DNA of 32,204 nt, from positions 1 to 32,204 of the forward strand of contig NZ_BAGN01000124.1 in NCBI RefSeq assembly GCF_000308835.1. Direction: 5' to 3'. A program made the translations under genes and the position numbers. The stretch comes from Nocardia vinacea NBRC 16497 (GTDB taxonomy: Bacteria; Actinomycetota; Actinomycetes; Mycobacteriales; Mycobacteriaceae). Positions 1 through 7,610 of the stretch are shown here, in pieces (the stretch's first letter is position 1; every line of letters begins with the position of its first letter). A model generated the notes under the pieces. It did not search any database. It was not told where the DNA came from and saw nothing but the letters and a program-made list of their open reading frames with translations.

Positions 1-374
1 AGTATTGCCTCCGAGTGGTGAGCTCCACCGAGGTTTCGTTCGTTCAGGGTCACGCACAGGCCGTCGGTCGCCACCTCGACGGCCGCGACCGGGAATAACC
101 CCCGCACCGCTGTCACGATATCGAATCCACTGTGCCACTGCGGGATTCCCGCTGGCGCGATCATCCCGGCCGACCTGTCGATCGGCCCCGGGCAGGCAAT
201 ACCGACCGCGGTGATCTCGTCGTCTCCGGCGATATCGAGCAGCAGATCCCGGCAGCCGTCCCACACCGCATTCGCCGGTATCGGGATTCGCTTGATATCC
301 CATGCGCCGACGCCGCCACCCACCCGGCTCGCGGCGAATTCCGCAGGGCCGATATCCAATGCCAGTACGGTCAT
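1..374 (-). CDS. ROK-family protein (sugar kinase/regulator type), 5' part only
   Basis: The frame starts at the ATG at 374-372 and runs open for 124 codons off the left edge, so only the N-terminus is present. It begins MTVLALDIG and continues with a GIACPGPID segment followed by a stretch ending near ATDGLCV, the order seen in the N-terminal actin-like fold of ROK sugar kinases and ROK regulators. The phosphate-binding motif, usually D-I-G-G-T, reads D-I-G-P-A here, and the later segment that is normally N-D-A-N is A-T-D-G. These changes suggest that kinase activity may be lost or altered. No strong ribosome-binding site is visible (a weak GGTGG lies upstream). Substrate unknown. The family assignment is from motif order only. 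Confidence 0.6.
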   Translation of the reverse strand, partial: MTVLALDIGPAEFAASRVGGGVGAWDIKRIPIPANAVWDGCRDLLLDIAGDDEITAVGIACPGPIDRSAGMIAPAGIPQWHSGFDIVTAVRGLFPVAAVEVATDGLCVTLNERNLGGAHHSEAI

Positions 375-619
375 GAATCAGCTACCACCACAACGCCTTT
401 CGTCCTGGTTGTGCAATGCCGGTAACAAGTGGACTGGCTCCCTCATGGGACCTCCGAGGTTGGTCGACCGTGACGTCATGCACCTGCCGGGACAGTGTCG
501 CCCACCGGCGCTCGCTCTTTCGGCCCAGTACACATTCCGTGCCGATGAACGCAGATTCACTGCCCCGCAGCGTAAAACGCGTGGGTGGCCGAGCTCGCCC
601 GGATCACCTTGCCAAATCC

Positions 620-1255
620 TTACGCACCACCCGCTGTCGCTTCGCGCACCGGCAAGGTGAGCATCGCGACGATCATGTCGATGATCTCGGCGGTGTCGCT
701 GTCGGGGGCCGCGGTGCGCACGCCTGCTTCGAGCACGCGTTCATAGTCGGCGATCAGGGCGAACATGACGGTCGCCATGGTTTCCAGGCGCTGGCGGCGT
801 CGGCGCGGTGGGAGTTGCGGGAGGGCCGCGTCCAGGCGGGTGGCGATGATGCGGACGGCGGCGCGGTCGGCGCCGGCGAGACGGCGGGCGTCGGCGATCA
901 CGGGGTGGGCGCGCACCACTTCGAGGAAGCGGCCGTAGTGGGTGACCTGTGCCGTGTAGATGAGTTCGAGGATGGGGGCGGCGAGCATCGCGACCAGTGT
1001 GCGGATCTCGTGTGCGGTGCCGTCGGCCTCGTATTGGGCGAGCAGTCCCATTCGGCGGTCTTCGAGCCAGTTCATGCGGCGGTCGACGATGGCCTCGAGC
1101 AGACCGCTACGGGAGTCGAAGTAGTAGTGCACCGCGGAGTTGTTGCGCTGGCCCGCGGCGGCGGCGATATCGCGGAGCGGGACGTCCACGCCGCGTTCGG
1201 CGATGAGTCGTTCACCCGCGTCGAGCAGTGCGGCACGCGGATCCTCGGTGGCCAT
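620..1255 (-). CDS. TetR/AcrR-family transcriptional regulator
   Basis: 211 residues, the usual TetR length. Residues about 8-55 form the DNA-binding domain (LLDAGERLIAERGVDVPLRDIAAAAGQ, then the recognition helix and the typical VHYYF). The rest is the helical ligand and dimer domain. It is transcribed divergently from the VOC/dehydrogenase/LLM operon starting at 1366 and is the obvious candidate to control it. A 20-bp perfect palindrome lies in the 110-bp intergenic region. A TACAGT-like -10 sits only a few bases before its ATG, so its own message may be nearly leaderless. The ligand is probably a substrate or intermediate of the adjacent enzymes; that is inference from context. Confidence 0.88.
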   Translation of the reverse strand: MATEDPRAALLDAGERLIAERGVDVPLRDIAAAAGQRNNSAVHYYFDSRSGLLEAIVDRRMNWLEDRRMGLLAQYEADGTAHEIRTLVAMLAAPILELIYTAQVTHYGRFLEVVRAHPVIADARRLAGADRAAVRIIATRLDAALPQLPPRRRRQRLETMATVMFALIADYERVLEAGVRTAAPDSDTAEIIDMIVAMLTLPVREATAGGA

Positions 1256-1280
1256 ATCAGCACTGTACTAAACCCGAGTG

Positions 1281-1309
1281 TTGACTACATTAAGCGTAAG
1301 TGCTTAATT
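1281..1309 (+). promoter_or_regulatory. Promoter and TetR-type operator of the VOC-dehydrogenase-LLM operon
   Basis: A perfect inverted repeat ATTAAGC-N6-GCTTAAT occupies 1289-1308. A plus-strand TTGACT (1281-1286) lies 17 bp before TTAATT (1304-1309), so the palindrome fills the spacer and covers the -10 element. This arrangement fits repression by a dimeric TetR protein bound between the -35 and -10. The divergent TetR at 620-1255 is the natural candidate. The palindrome is seen directly; the assignment of promoter and regulator is inferred. Confidence 0.65.
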
Positions 1310-1365
1310 TGGCGATACGAAGCGAAGGCGCGGCGGCCTTTGTGCAGCAGAGTCGAGGTGATCCG

Positions 1366-1872
1366 ATGACCATCGCGCGGGGCCCGATCTTCCAGCTGTG
1401 CTGGGTGGTGCGCGATATCGAGGCGGCCCGGCGCGAGTTCACCGAGCGATACGGCGTCGCGAAGTGGTTCACCATCCCGGACGTGCACTTCGGGCCGCAG
1501 TTGTGCGAATTGCGCGGCGCGCCCGCCGATTACACGATCACGGTGGCACTGGGGTATGCGGGCGGGCAGCAGTTGGAGTTGATCGAGCCCAAGTCCGGGA
1601 CCAGTTTGTATTCCGAACACCTGGATAGAGTCGGGCCCGGACTGCATCACGTCGCGTGGGTGCCCGAAGACTATGACGCGGCGCTGGCCGAGGCGAAGGC
1701 GAGCGGAGCGGAGATCCTCGCTCGCGGCGCGTTCGAGGGCGTAGGGATGGAGTTCGCCTATCTCGACGGCGGCGCGCTCGGTTCCGTTGTCGAGCTCATG
1801 CGGCTGTCGGCGGATATGCAGGCGATGTTCGATTATCTGATTCCGGAAGGGTTTTCGAACCCATGGGCGTAG
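1366..1872 (+). CDS. VOC-superfamily (glyoxalase/epimerase-like) protein
   Basis: 168 residues from the ATG at 1366, which has GAGGTG (1355-1360) at good spacing; an upstream in-frame ATG at 1300 lies inside the operator and is rejected. The sequence shows two beta-alpha-beta-beta-beta units: an N-terminal module (IFQLCWVVRDIEAARREF) and a second one beginning GPGLHHVAWVPED. Likely metal ligands are the early Gln, Glu in QQLELIE, His in LHHVAW and Glu in SVVELM, as in methylmalonyl-CoA epimerase-like VOC proteins. First gene of the operon; its last 10 bases overlap the next gene. It may act on a ring-opened or epimerisable intermediate of the same pathway, but the substrate cannot be told. 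Confidence 0.82.
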   Translation: MTIARGPIFQLCWVVRDIEAARREFTERYGVAKWFTIPDVHFGPQLCELRGAPADYTITVALGYAGGQQLELIEPKSGTSLYSEHLDRVGPGLHHVAWVPEDYDAALAEAKASGAEILARGAFEGVGMEFAYLDGGALGSVVELMRLSADMQAMFDYLIPEGFSNPWA

Positions 1873-3344
1873 GAACCGAACTCCCCCAGCTCATTACCGA
1901 AACGGTCGAGTGGGATGTGACCGCGGGGGTGATCGTGGTCGGATTCGGTATCGCCGGAGCGTGCGCGGCGATCAGCGCCGCCGAAGCGGGGGCAGGGGTG
2001 CTGCTGCTCGAGCGCACAGGCGCGGCGGGCGGTGCTTCGGCGTTGGCGGCCGGGCATTTCTATCTCGGTGGCGGTACTCCGGTGCAGCAGGCGACCGGGT
2101 ATGCGGACAGTGTCGAAGCGATGATCGCCTACCTCGAGGCGGTCACTCCCGAGCCCGATACGGCGAAGATTCGCGTGTACTGCGCCGAGAGTGTCGCGCA
2201 TTTCGAATGGTTGGAGGCGCACGGGGTCGAGTTCGAGCGGTCGTTCTATCCCGGAAAGGCGGTGGTGCAGCCGGGTACCGAGGGGCTGATGTGGACCGGC
2301 AACGAGAAGGTGTGGCCCTACCGTGAGCAGGCGCGGCCCGCGCCGCGCGGGCACAAGGTGAATGCGCGCGCCGAGCGCGGTGGGCAGCAGGTGATGACGG
2401 TACTCGCCGAGCGGGTGCGGGAGCTGGGGATCGAGGTCCGGTACGAGACCGAGGTGCGACAGCTCGTCGTCGATGCCGGCGGGCGAGTCGTCGGGGTGCG
2501 GTGGCGTGACGGTGCGGCCGCCGGAGCGGTGGTGCTCGCCGCGGGCGGATATGTGATGAACCCGGAGATGATCGCCGCTTACACGCCGCGGCTGGCCGAA
2601 CATTTTCTGCCGCTGGGTGTTCCGACCGATGACGGGATCGGCATTCGGCTCGGGCAGTCGGCGGGCGGTGATGTGGCGCAGATGGACGGGGCATTCATGA
2701 CCGCGTCGTTCTATCCTCCGGCCGAGCTGTTGTACGGGGTGATCGTCAACAAGGCGGGGCGGCGGTTCGTCGCGGAGGATTCCTATCACGGGCGAACCGC
2801 GGGTGCTGTTGTCGCGCAACCAGATTCGACTGCGTACCTGATCGTGGACAACAAACATATGGTGTGGCCGGAGCTACCGATGGTGAAGTTCGTCGACGGA
2901 TGGGATTCGGTGGCGGAGATGGCATCGGCGCTCGGCATGCCGAGCGATGCGCTGCGCAAGACGTTGGAGGACTACAACGCCGCGGCGGCGCAGGGCCGCG
3001 ATCCGGAATTCGGTAAGCATTCCGACTGGCTGACGCCGTTGACCGAAGGTCCGTGGGGCGCCTTCGATCTCACACCGGGACGAGCCACGTATGTCGGGTT
3101 CACCCTCGGCGGGCTGCGGACCTCGGTCGATGGTGCGGTGCTTCGCACCGACGGATCGGTGATCACCGGGCTGTATGCGGCCGGCGCGTGTGCCTCGAAT
3201 CTGGCGCAGGACAGTTCCGGCTATTCCAGCGGGACGTGTCTGGGCGAGGCGTCCTACTTCGGGCGACGCGCGGGTGCACATGCGGCGGGCATATCCGCCG
3301 CATCGAACAGGGCGCACAGCGCCGAAAGTATGGAAGGCGATTGA
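1863..3344 (+). CDS. FAD-dependent 3-ketosteroid delta4-(5alpha)-dehydrogenase-like oxidoreductase
   Basis: 493 residues. The FAD-binding Rossmann motif is at 25-50 (GFGIAG then E50), followed by RTGAAGGAS, and the C-terminal FAD motif GLYAAGACAS lies near 436. This is the fumarate-reductase/KstD fold. By memory of the family, Rhodococcus jostii delta4-(5alpha)-dehydrogenase uses Tyr319, Tyr466 and Ser468; here EDSYHGR supplies Tyr308 and GYSSG supplies Tyr454 and Ser456, with nearly identical spacing. That favours this subfamily over delta1-KstD. Its ATG overlaps the VOC stop by 10 nt, implying translational coupling. A steroid or steroid-like substrate is inferred, not shown. Confidence 0.75.
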   Translation: MGVGTELPQLITETVEWDVTAGVIVVGFGIAGACAAISAAEAGAGVLLLERTGAAGGASALAAGHFYLGGGTPVQQATGYADSVEAMIAYLEAVTPEPDTAKIRVYCAESVAHFEWLEAHGVEFERSFYPGKAVVQPGTEGLMWTGNEKVWPYREQARPAPRGHKVNARAERGGQQVMTVLAERVRELGIEVRYETEVRQLVVDAGGRVVGVRWRDGAAAGAVVLAAGGYVMNPEMIAAYTPRLAEHFLPLGVPTDDGIGIRLGQSAGGDVAQMDGAFMTASFYPPAELLYGVIVNKAGRRFVAEDSYHGRTAGAVVAQPDSTAYLIVDNKHMVWPELPMVKFVDGWDSVAEMASALGMPSDALRKTLEDYNAAAAQGRDPEFGKHSDWLTPLTEGPWGAFDLTPGRATYVGFTLGGLRTSVDGAVLRTDGSVITGLYAAGACASNLAQDSSGYSSGTCLGEASYFGRRAGAHAAGISAASNRAHSAESMEGD

Positions 3345-3345
3345 G

Positions 3346-4218
3346 ATGCGATTCACCTATGCCGAGACGATGACGGACCCGACCTTCTATGTGCCGCTGG
3401 CACAGGCCGCGGAGGCAGCCGGGTACACGTCGATGACGATCGCCGACAGTGTGGCCTATCCGAAGGAATCCGACGCCACCTATCCGTATACCCCCGACGG
3501 CAATCGCGAGTTCCTGGAGGACAAACCGTTCATCGAGGCCTTCGTACTGTCGGCGGCCATCGCGGCGGCCACGACGACGCTGCGGCTGACGCCCTTCGTG
3601 GTGAAGCTGCCCATCCGCCCACCGGTGCTGGTGGCCAAGCAGGCCGCTTCGATCGCGGCACTGAGCGGGAACCGGTTCGGGTTCGGCGTCGGCATCAGTC
3701 CATGGCCGGACGATTTCGAAATCATGGGTGTGCCGTTCGAACGCCGCGGCGCGCGCATGGACGAGTGCATCGATATCGTGCGCGGGCTCACCGCGGGTGG
3801 CTATTTCGAATACCACGGGGAGTTCTACGATCTGCCGCCCATCAAGATCAGCCCCGTGCCGACCGAGCCGATTCCGATCCTCATCGGCGGACACAGCGGC
3901 CCGGCATTGCGGCGCGCAGCCCAGCGCGGCGATGGCTGGATGCATGCCGGCGGCGATCCGGCCGAATTGGACCGGTTGCTCGCGAAACTCGACGTACTGC
4001 GTGCTGAATACGGCACCCGCAAGGATTTCGAGATCCACGTCATCTCGCTGGACGGGTTCACCGTGGACGGTGTGAAGCGTTTGGAGGACAAGGGGGTCAC
4101 CGACGTGATCGTCGGCTTCCGCTACCCGTACACCACCGAACCGGATACCGAATCGCTGGACACCAAGATCGCGCACTTGTCCCGGTTCGCGGAGAAGGTC
4201 ATCGCGAAGACGAGCTGA
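3346..4218 (+). CDS. LLM-class (luciferase-like) flavin-dependent oxidoreductase, probably F420-dependent
   Basis: 290 residues from the ATG at 3346, one base after the preceding stop, with GGAAGG at 3332-3337; a longer in-frame ORF from 3175 lies inside the upstream gene. It has the TIM-barrel pattern of luciferase-like monooxygenases: N-terminal beta strand MRFTYAETM, the segment LRLTPFVVKLPIRPPVLVAKQAASI, GNRFGFGVGISPW, and PIPILIGGHSGPALRRAAQRGDGW. The pattern matches the TIGR03619-like group of F420-dependent enzymes. Third gene of the TetR-controlled operon; it could reduce or oxygenate a product of the upstream flavoprotein. The cofactor (F420 or FMN) is uncertain. Confidence 0.8.
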   Translation: MRFTYAETMTDPTFYVPLAQAAEAAGYTSMTIADSVAYPKESDATYPYTPDGNREFLEDKPFIEAFVLSAAIAAATTTLRLTPFVVKLPIRPPVLVAKQAASIAALSGNRFGFGVGISPWPDDFEIMGVPFERRGARMDECIDIVRGLTAGGYFEYHGEFYDLPPIKISPVPTEPIPILIGGHSGPALRRAAQRGDGWMHAGGDPAELDRLLAKLDVLRAEYGTRKDFEIHVISLDGFTVDGVKRLEDKGVTDVIVGFRYPYTTEPDTESLDTKIAHLSRFAEKVIAKTS

Positions 4219-4228
4219 ATTCACCTGC

Positions 4229-4246
4229 AGCCCCGGCACCGGGGCT
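4229..4246 (+). terminator. Rho-independent-type hairpin after the LLM gene
   Basis: AGCCCCGG-CA-CCGGGGCT is a perfect 8-bp GC-rich stem (functionally 7 bp with a 4-nt loop) beginning 11 bases after the LLM stop codon and followed by CCTTGTCCT. It closes the three-gene operon. The U-tract is poor, as is common in actinobacteria. Confidence 0.7.
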
Positions 4247-4341
4247 CCTTGTCCTCGGCGACTCCGGTATCGCGATCAGGGCGTGCATCAGACGCCGCGG
4301 CGTCGAACCCCGCGCCCCCGATGCCCGTCACATGCGCCTGG

Positions 4342-4368
4342 TGTCACAAAATGTGGTGGTCCGGCGTC
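4342..4368 (+). promoter_or_regulatory. ECF41-type promoter (TGTCACA-N16-CGTC)
   Basis: TGTCACA at 4342-4348 is followed by 16 bp and CGTC at 4365-4368. This is the promoter signature I know for ECF41 sigma factors, and it stands directly before an ECF41-type gene. It implies autoregulation of the sigma factor. Transcription would start near 4375, leaving a 5' leader of about 70 nt before the sigma start codon. Confidence 0.75.
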
Positions 4369-4410
4369 TGGTGAGCGACGCAGTCGAGATCCAACAGACA
4401 GGAGCCACCC

Positions 4411-4449
4411 GTGGCCACACACTTCCGGATGCCGGGGGCACAGTCGTGA
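4411..4449 (+). CDS. Possible 12-residue leader peptide overlapping the sigma start
   Basis: GTG at 4411 follows GGAG (4401-4404) at ideal spacing and opens MATHFRMPGAQS, ending at TGA 4447-4449. That stop overlaps the sigma factor's GTG start at 4446 (GTGA). The layout is typical of translational coupling or of a regulatory leader peptide. The strong ribosome-binding site belongs to this mini-ORF, while the sigma gene itself has none. It is too short to be certain it is translated. Confidence 0.4.
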   Translation: MATHFRMPGAQS

Positions 4450-5330
4450 GTGCGGATCCTGCCACCGAAGTCTTCGTCACCCACCGCAACCTGCTCTTCA
4501 CCGTCGCCTACGAAATGCTCGGATCGGCCGCCGACGCCGAAGACGTCCTGCAAGAAACGTGGCTACGGTGGGCAGGCGTCGACCTCGACACCGTGCAGGA
4601 CCAGCGTGCCTACCTGGTCCGGATCACCACCCGCCAATCACTCGACCGACTACGCACGCTCGGACGCCGCAAAGAGTCCTACATCGGCCCCTGGCTGCCG
4701 GAACCACTGCTCACCACACCCGACGTCGCCGACGATGTCGAACTCGCCGAGAACGTCTCCATGGCGATGCTGTTGGTACTCGAGACACTTGCCCCGACCG
4801 AGCGCGCGGTATTCGTACTGCGCGAGGTGTTCGATCTGCCCTACGACGAGATCGCCGACGCCGTCGACAAAACCCCGGCCGCGGTCCGCCAGATCGCCCA
4901 TCGCGCCCGAGCACATGTGGCCGCGCGCCGACCTCGCGGACCAGTTTCGGCGGCCCGAACCCGAGACGTGCTCGCGGCGTTCCAGCGGGCGGTCGAAACC
5001 GGCGACATCCAGGGTCTGCTCGATATGCTCGCGCCCGATGTCGTACTGCTGGGTGATGGGGGCGGAATCAAACAAGCCCTGCCGCGGCCTGTCACGGGAG
5101 CAGACAAGGTGGCCCGCCTGCTGGCCGCCTTCCCGGGCAGAGTCACTGCTGCCTTGTCGCTGCAACCGGCCCAGGTCAACGGCTACCCGGCACTGGTCAT
5201 ACGGCTCGACGACGAGCTCGATACGGTCATGGCGGTGCGCATCGACGAAGGGCTCGTCACCGGCATCTACGCCGTCCGCAATCCCGAGAAGTTGTCGCAT
5301 GTGCGGCGGGAAACTGCCCTGCGTCGCTGA
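4446..5330 (+). CDS. ECF41 (SigJ-like) RNA polymerase sigma factor with SnoaL-like C-terminal domain
   Basis: 294 residues from the GTG at 4446; the in-frame ATG at 4332 precedes the promoter and cannot be used. Sigma region 2 spans about 12-75 (LLFTVAYEMLGSAADAEDV), region 4 about 105-160 (LAPTERAVFVLREVFDLPYDEIA). Diagnostic ECF41 motifs are all present: WLPEP at 83-87 in the linker, DGGG at 204-207 and NPEKL at 279-283 in the SnoaL-like extension. In ECF41 proteins this extension controls sigma activity in place of an anti-sigma factor. The usual partner gene (carboxymuconolactone decarboxylase, oxidoreductase or epimerase) is not directly adjacent. Autoregulation is suggested by the promoter at 4342-4368. 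Confidence 0.92.
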   Translation: MSADPATEVFVTHRNLLFTVAYEMLGSAADAEDVLQETWLRWAGVDLDTVQDQRAYLVRITTRQSLDRLRTLGRRKESYIGPWLPEPLLTTPDVADDVELAENVSMAMLLVLETLAPTERAVFVLREVFDLPYDEIADAVDKTPAAVRQIAHRARAHVAARRPRGPVSAARTRDVLAAFQRAVETGDIQGLLDMLAPDVVLLGDGGGIKQALPRPVTGADKVARLLAAFPGRVTAALSLQPAQVNGYPALVIRLDDELDTVMAVRIDEGLVTGIYAVRNPEKLSHVRRETALRR

Positions 5331-5650
5331 ATTCGTTGGCCTCGGATGGGCGCTGCGCATAGGCCTGGGCCTGTCGGGGCATGATCGCCAGGCCAGCGAG
5401 CAGTGCTCGCCGAAGAGGTCGGCCCGACCAGGCCTGCTACCGCGACGCGCCCAGGAACCCAGCACACCTCACCGTGCTAGGCCCTACGGAGGACGCCCTC
5501 CCGAGCGCACTGTCCCGGACCGCGCGGTCTCGAGTACGGGTCTACCGGCCGACGAGGTCGGCCTGTCCGCGCCGTGTATGGCCCCTGAGGGACCACCGCA
5601 TACGTCACCGTGCTGCGCCCTCGTGAACGCGCAGCCCTGAGCGCGCGGTC
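5331..5650. other. 320-bp gene-free stretch between convergent genes
   Basis: It lies between the sigma factor stop and the stop of the kinase-like gene. No open frame in either strand looks coding. A small inverted repeat AGGCC-TG-GGCCT is at 5361-5372. CACCGTGCT followed by GGCCCT or GCGCCCT occurs twice (near 5470 and 5607), possibly a degenerate repeat or the stems of terminators. Nothing further is recognisable. Confidence 0.5.
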
Positions 5651-6520
5651 TTACGGGGTGCGGTCCTGTAGATGCGATGCGGCCAGGGCGGCCGAGGCGG
5701 CGGCGAGGGTTTGGGATCGGTAGGAGCTGCCGAAGAGGACGACATGCACGAGGAGTGGGTGCAGTTGGTGCAGCGGTATTCGGGCCTGCCAGTCGTCGGC
5801 GAGCGGGTGGGTTTCGTGGTAGGCAGCGCGGATTCGGTCCAGGTGTGGGGTGCCGAAGAGGGCGAGCATGGCGAGGTCGGTTTCGCGGTGACCGCCGTGG
5901 GCGGCGGGGTCGATGACGAGTGCGTGGTCGGCGGTCCACAGGACGTTGCCGGACCACAGATCGCCATGGATGCGGCTGGGTGGTTCGGGTGGCCCCGCCA
6001 AGGTTTCGATACTCTCTATCACGCGCTCCACCAAGCGAATTCCATCGCGACCGAGCGCCGCGGCGGCCCTCGGCACATATGGGGCGAGGCGATAGTCGGC
6101 GTACCAGCGCGCCCACGAGCCATCGACCTCGGTGTTGTCCAGCGGCAGATCGGCGATCCAACCCGACCACGGCGCGCCGAACGATCCCGGCGAATCCGCG
6201 TGCAGCGCAGCAAGTTCGCGCCCGAAACGCTCCGCGGCGGATGAGCTCGGCGCGGCCGCGGATACCCACGGCAGCACCAGCATCCCGTCATCGACAGCCA
6301 GCACCTCGGGCACCAACTCCGGAGCCCCCGCAGCGAGCCAGCGCAACCCCGCCGCCTCCGCCTCGAATACCGACGCCTGGTCGTGCGCGGCCTTCACGAA
6401 GACCTCGCGCCCGTCACCGAGAACCGCCCGATGCAACGTCCACGAATGCTGTGACCCCAGATCGGTGATCGAATCCACCGTCACGCCGACCAGTGCCGCG
6501 AGATTCGCCACGCCCCTCAC
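5651..6520 (-). CDS. Fructosamine-kinase-family protein
   Basis: 289 residues from a GTG at 6520. The family is recognised by the kinase-like core: K43 in VFVKAA, E54 in FEAEAAGLRWL, catalytic D187 in HGDLWSGN, and metal-binding D204 in IDPAAHGGHRETDLAMLALFG. These match fructosamine-3-kinase and its bacterial relatives, which phosphorylate ketosamines formed by glycation so that they fall off proteins. Family length is about 290, so the gene looks complete. The GTG overlaps the stop of a weak upstream frame (GTGA). It converges on the sigma gene. The cellular substrate (glycated protein or small amine) cannot be told. Confidence 0.88.
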   Translation of the reverse strand: MRGVANLAALVGVTVDSITDLGSQHSWTLHRAVLGDGREVFVKAAHDQASVFEAEAAGLRWLAAGAPELVPEVLAVDDGMLVLPWVSAAAPSSSAAERFGRELAALHADSPGSFGAPWSGWIADLPLDNTEVDGSWARWYADYRLAPYVPRAAAALGRDGIRLVERVIESIETLAGPPEPPSRIHGDLWSGNVLWTADHALVIDPAAHGGHRETDLAMLALFGTPHLDRIRAAYHETHPLADDWQARIPLHQLHPLLVHVVLFGSSYRSQTLAAASAALAASHLQDRTP

Positions 6521-6596
6521 TTCGGTCCCCTTCCCACGCCCTCGAACCTACCCCGCCCAGCCCCTACTCCGGCACGGTTGTTCGCTCGGCCGCTGT

Positions 6597-6794
6597 TCAC
6601 ATGTAGCAATCGGGATAGCAGCGCGCGGCGGGAGGATCGATCCCGTTCGAGTCCGAGGCTGCCAACCTGTTCTTCCAACTGGCCTCCTCCCGGTATGAGC
6701 GGGCGAGTTTGATCGTGACCAGCAACAAGCCCTTCGGGAAAGCGCACTTGTTCGCACGAACCTGAGCATCAATGGTGCCGATCAGCGGTTCGGC
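6597..6794 (-). pseudogene. Unidentified coding-like fragment (3' end of a lost gene?)
   Basis: In the 390 bp between the kinase-like gene and the methyltransferase, a minus frame ending at 6597 reads like protein for about 65 codons: GTIDAQVRANK, then FPKGLLLVTIKLARSYREE, ending in CYPDCYM. Third positions are G/C-rich there. Upstream of about 6794 the frame turns arginine/serine-rich and loses coding character, and there is no good start. I do not recognise the family. It may be the tail of a deleted gene or a chance frame. The rest of 6521-6913 shows nothing else. Confidence 0.25.
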
Positions 6795-6913
6795 ATTTCG
6801 GTGGTTCGCTGGCCAACGCCTTGAACAGGCCTCTCGCGGTAATCGTCCACTGCGACAACCTCGTTGGAGCAGAGCGTGTGGTGAGTCGTGACGCCAGCTG
6901 CGAGGATGATCGG

Positions 6914-7606
6914 ATGAAAGCCGAGACCGCATACCACGGTGAGCTTGGCGAGCAGTTCGCCACTCTGTCAACTGACAACGCCTACAACGCTTATACCGAT
7001 CGGCCGGCCATGCTCGAGCTCGCTGGTGACGTCAGCGGTTTACAAGTCTTGGATCTAGGTTGCGGGGCAGGCCATTTCGCTGCCGAACTGCTGGGGGTGG
7101 GGGCTGCGAAGGTCGTCGGCGTCGATGGGAGCGAATCCCTGCTGAACGCTGCGCGGCAGCGCCTCGGCGACGGTGGCAACTTGCACCACCACGACCTCGA
7201 GGAGCGGCTGGCCTTCTTGGACGACAAGTCGTTCGATCTGGTTGTGATGGCCCTGGTCTATCACCACATAGACGCACGCGAGCAACTACTCGCCGAGATT
7301 CGGCGCGTTCTGCGGTCAGGCGGGCGCCTGCTGGTCTCCACGACCCATCCGACCGCTGACTGGGTCTACTTCGGTGGTTCCTACTTCGCAGACGATCCCG
7401 TTCAATTGCCTCTTGGTGATGGTTTCATCCGCTTCCGCCGGATGCCGCTGCAGACGTTTCTAGGCGAGCTTCTCAGCGCCGGGTTCGTGCTGGAAGAGCT
7501 GGTGGAGCCGCGGGCAACAGAGCAGGCCCGTGTTGTTGATCCACGTCGATACGACAAGACACACCAGATTCCGACCTTCCTGACCGTCAAACTCCGTTGC
7601 CCATGA
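6914..7606 (+). CDS. Class I SAM-dependent methyltransferase
   Basis: 230 residues from the ATG at 6914, preceded by GAGG (6902-6905) at good spacing; the upstream in-frame ATG at 6821 has no ribosome-binding site. Motif I VLDLGCGAG at 45-53 and the acidic end of strand 2 (VVGVDGSESLL) bind S-adenosylmethionine. Further motifs FDLVVMALVYHHI and VLRSGGRLLVSTTHP follow. The pattern is the UbiE/Methyltransf_11 group acting on small molecules. It stands alone, ending five bases before the stop of a decayed recombinase on the other strand. Substrate unknown. Confidence 0.88.
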   Translation: MKAETAYHGELGEQFATLSTDNAYNAYTDRPAMLELAGDVSGLQVLDLGCGAGHFAAELLGVGAAKVVGVDGSESLLNAARQRLGDGGNLHHHDLEERLAFLDDKSFDLVVMALVYHHIDAREQLLAEIRRVLRSGGRLLVSTTHPTADWVYFGGSYFADDPVQLPLGDGFIRFRRMPLQTFLGELLSAGFVLEELVEPRATEQARVVDPRRYDKTHQIPTFLTVKLRCP

Positions 7607-7610
7607 GGTC

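Noticed and set aside
378..560. 60-codon minus ORF between the ROK and TetR genes
   Set aside because: Arg/Ser/Gly-rich composition, no ribosome-binding site and no recognisable motif.
1300..1365. ATG 1300 as start of the VOC protein
   Set aside because: It lies inside the operator palindrome and lacks a ribosome-binding site, whereas ATG 1366 has one.
4332..4445. ATG 4332 as start of the sigma factor
   Set aside because: It precedes the TGTCACA promoter element, so it would not be in the message; the GTG at 4446 fits the family N-terminus.
6517..6747. 76-codon minus ORF whose stop overlaps the kinase-like gene's start
   Set aside because: Although the GTGA overlap is suggestive, the sequence is low-complexity and a competing frame at 6597-6794 has better coding character.
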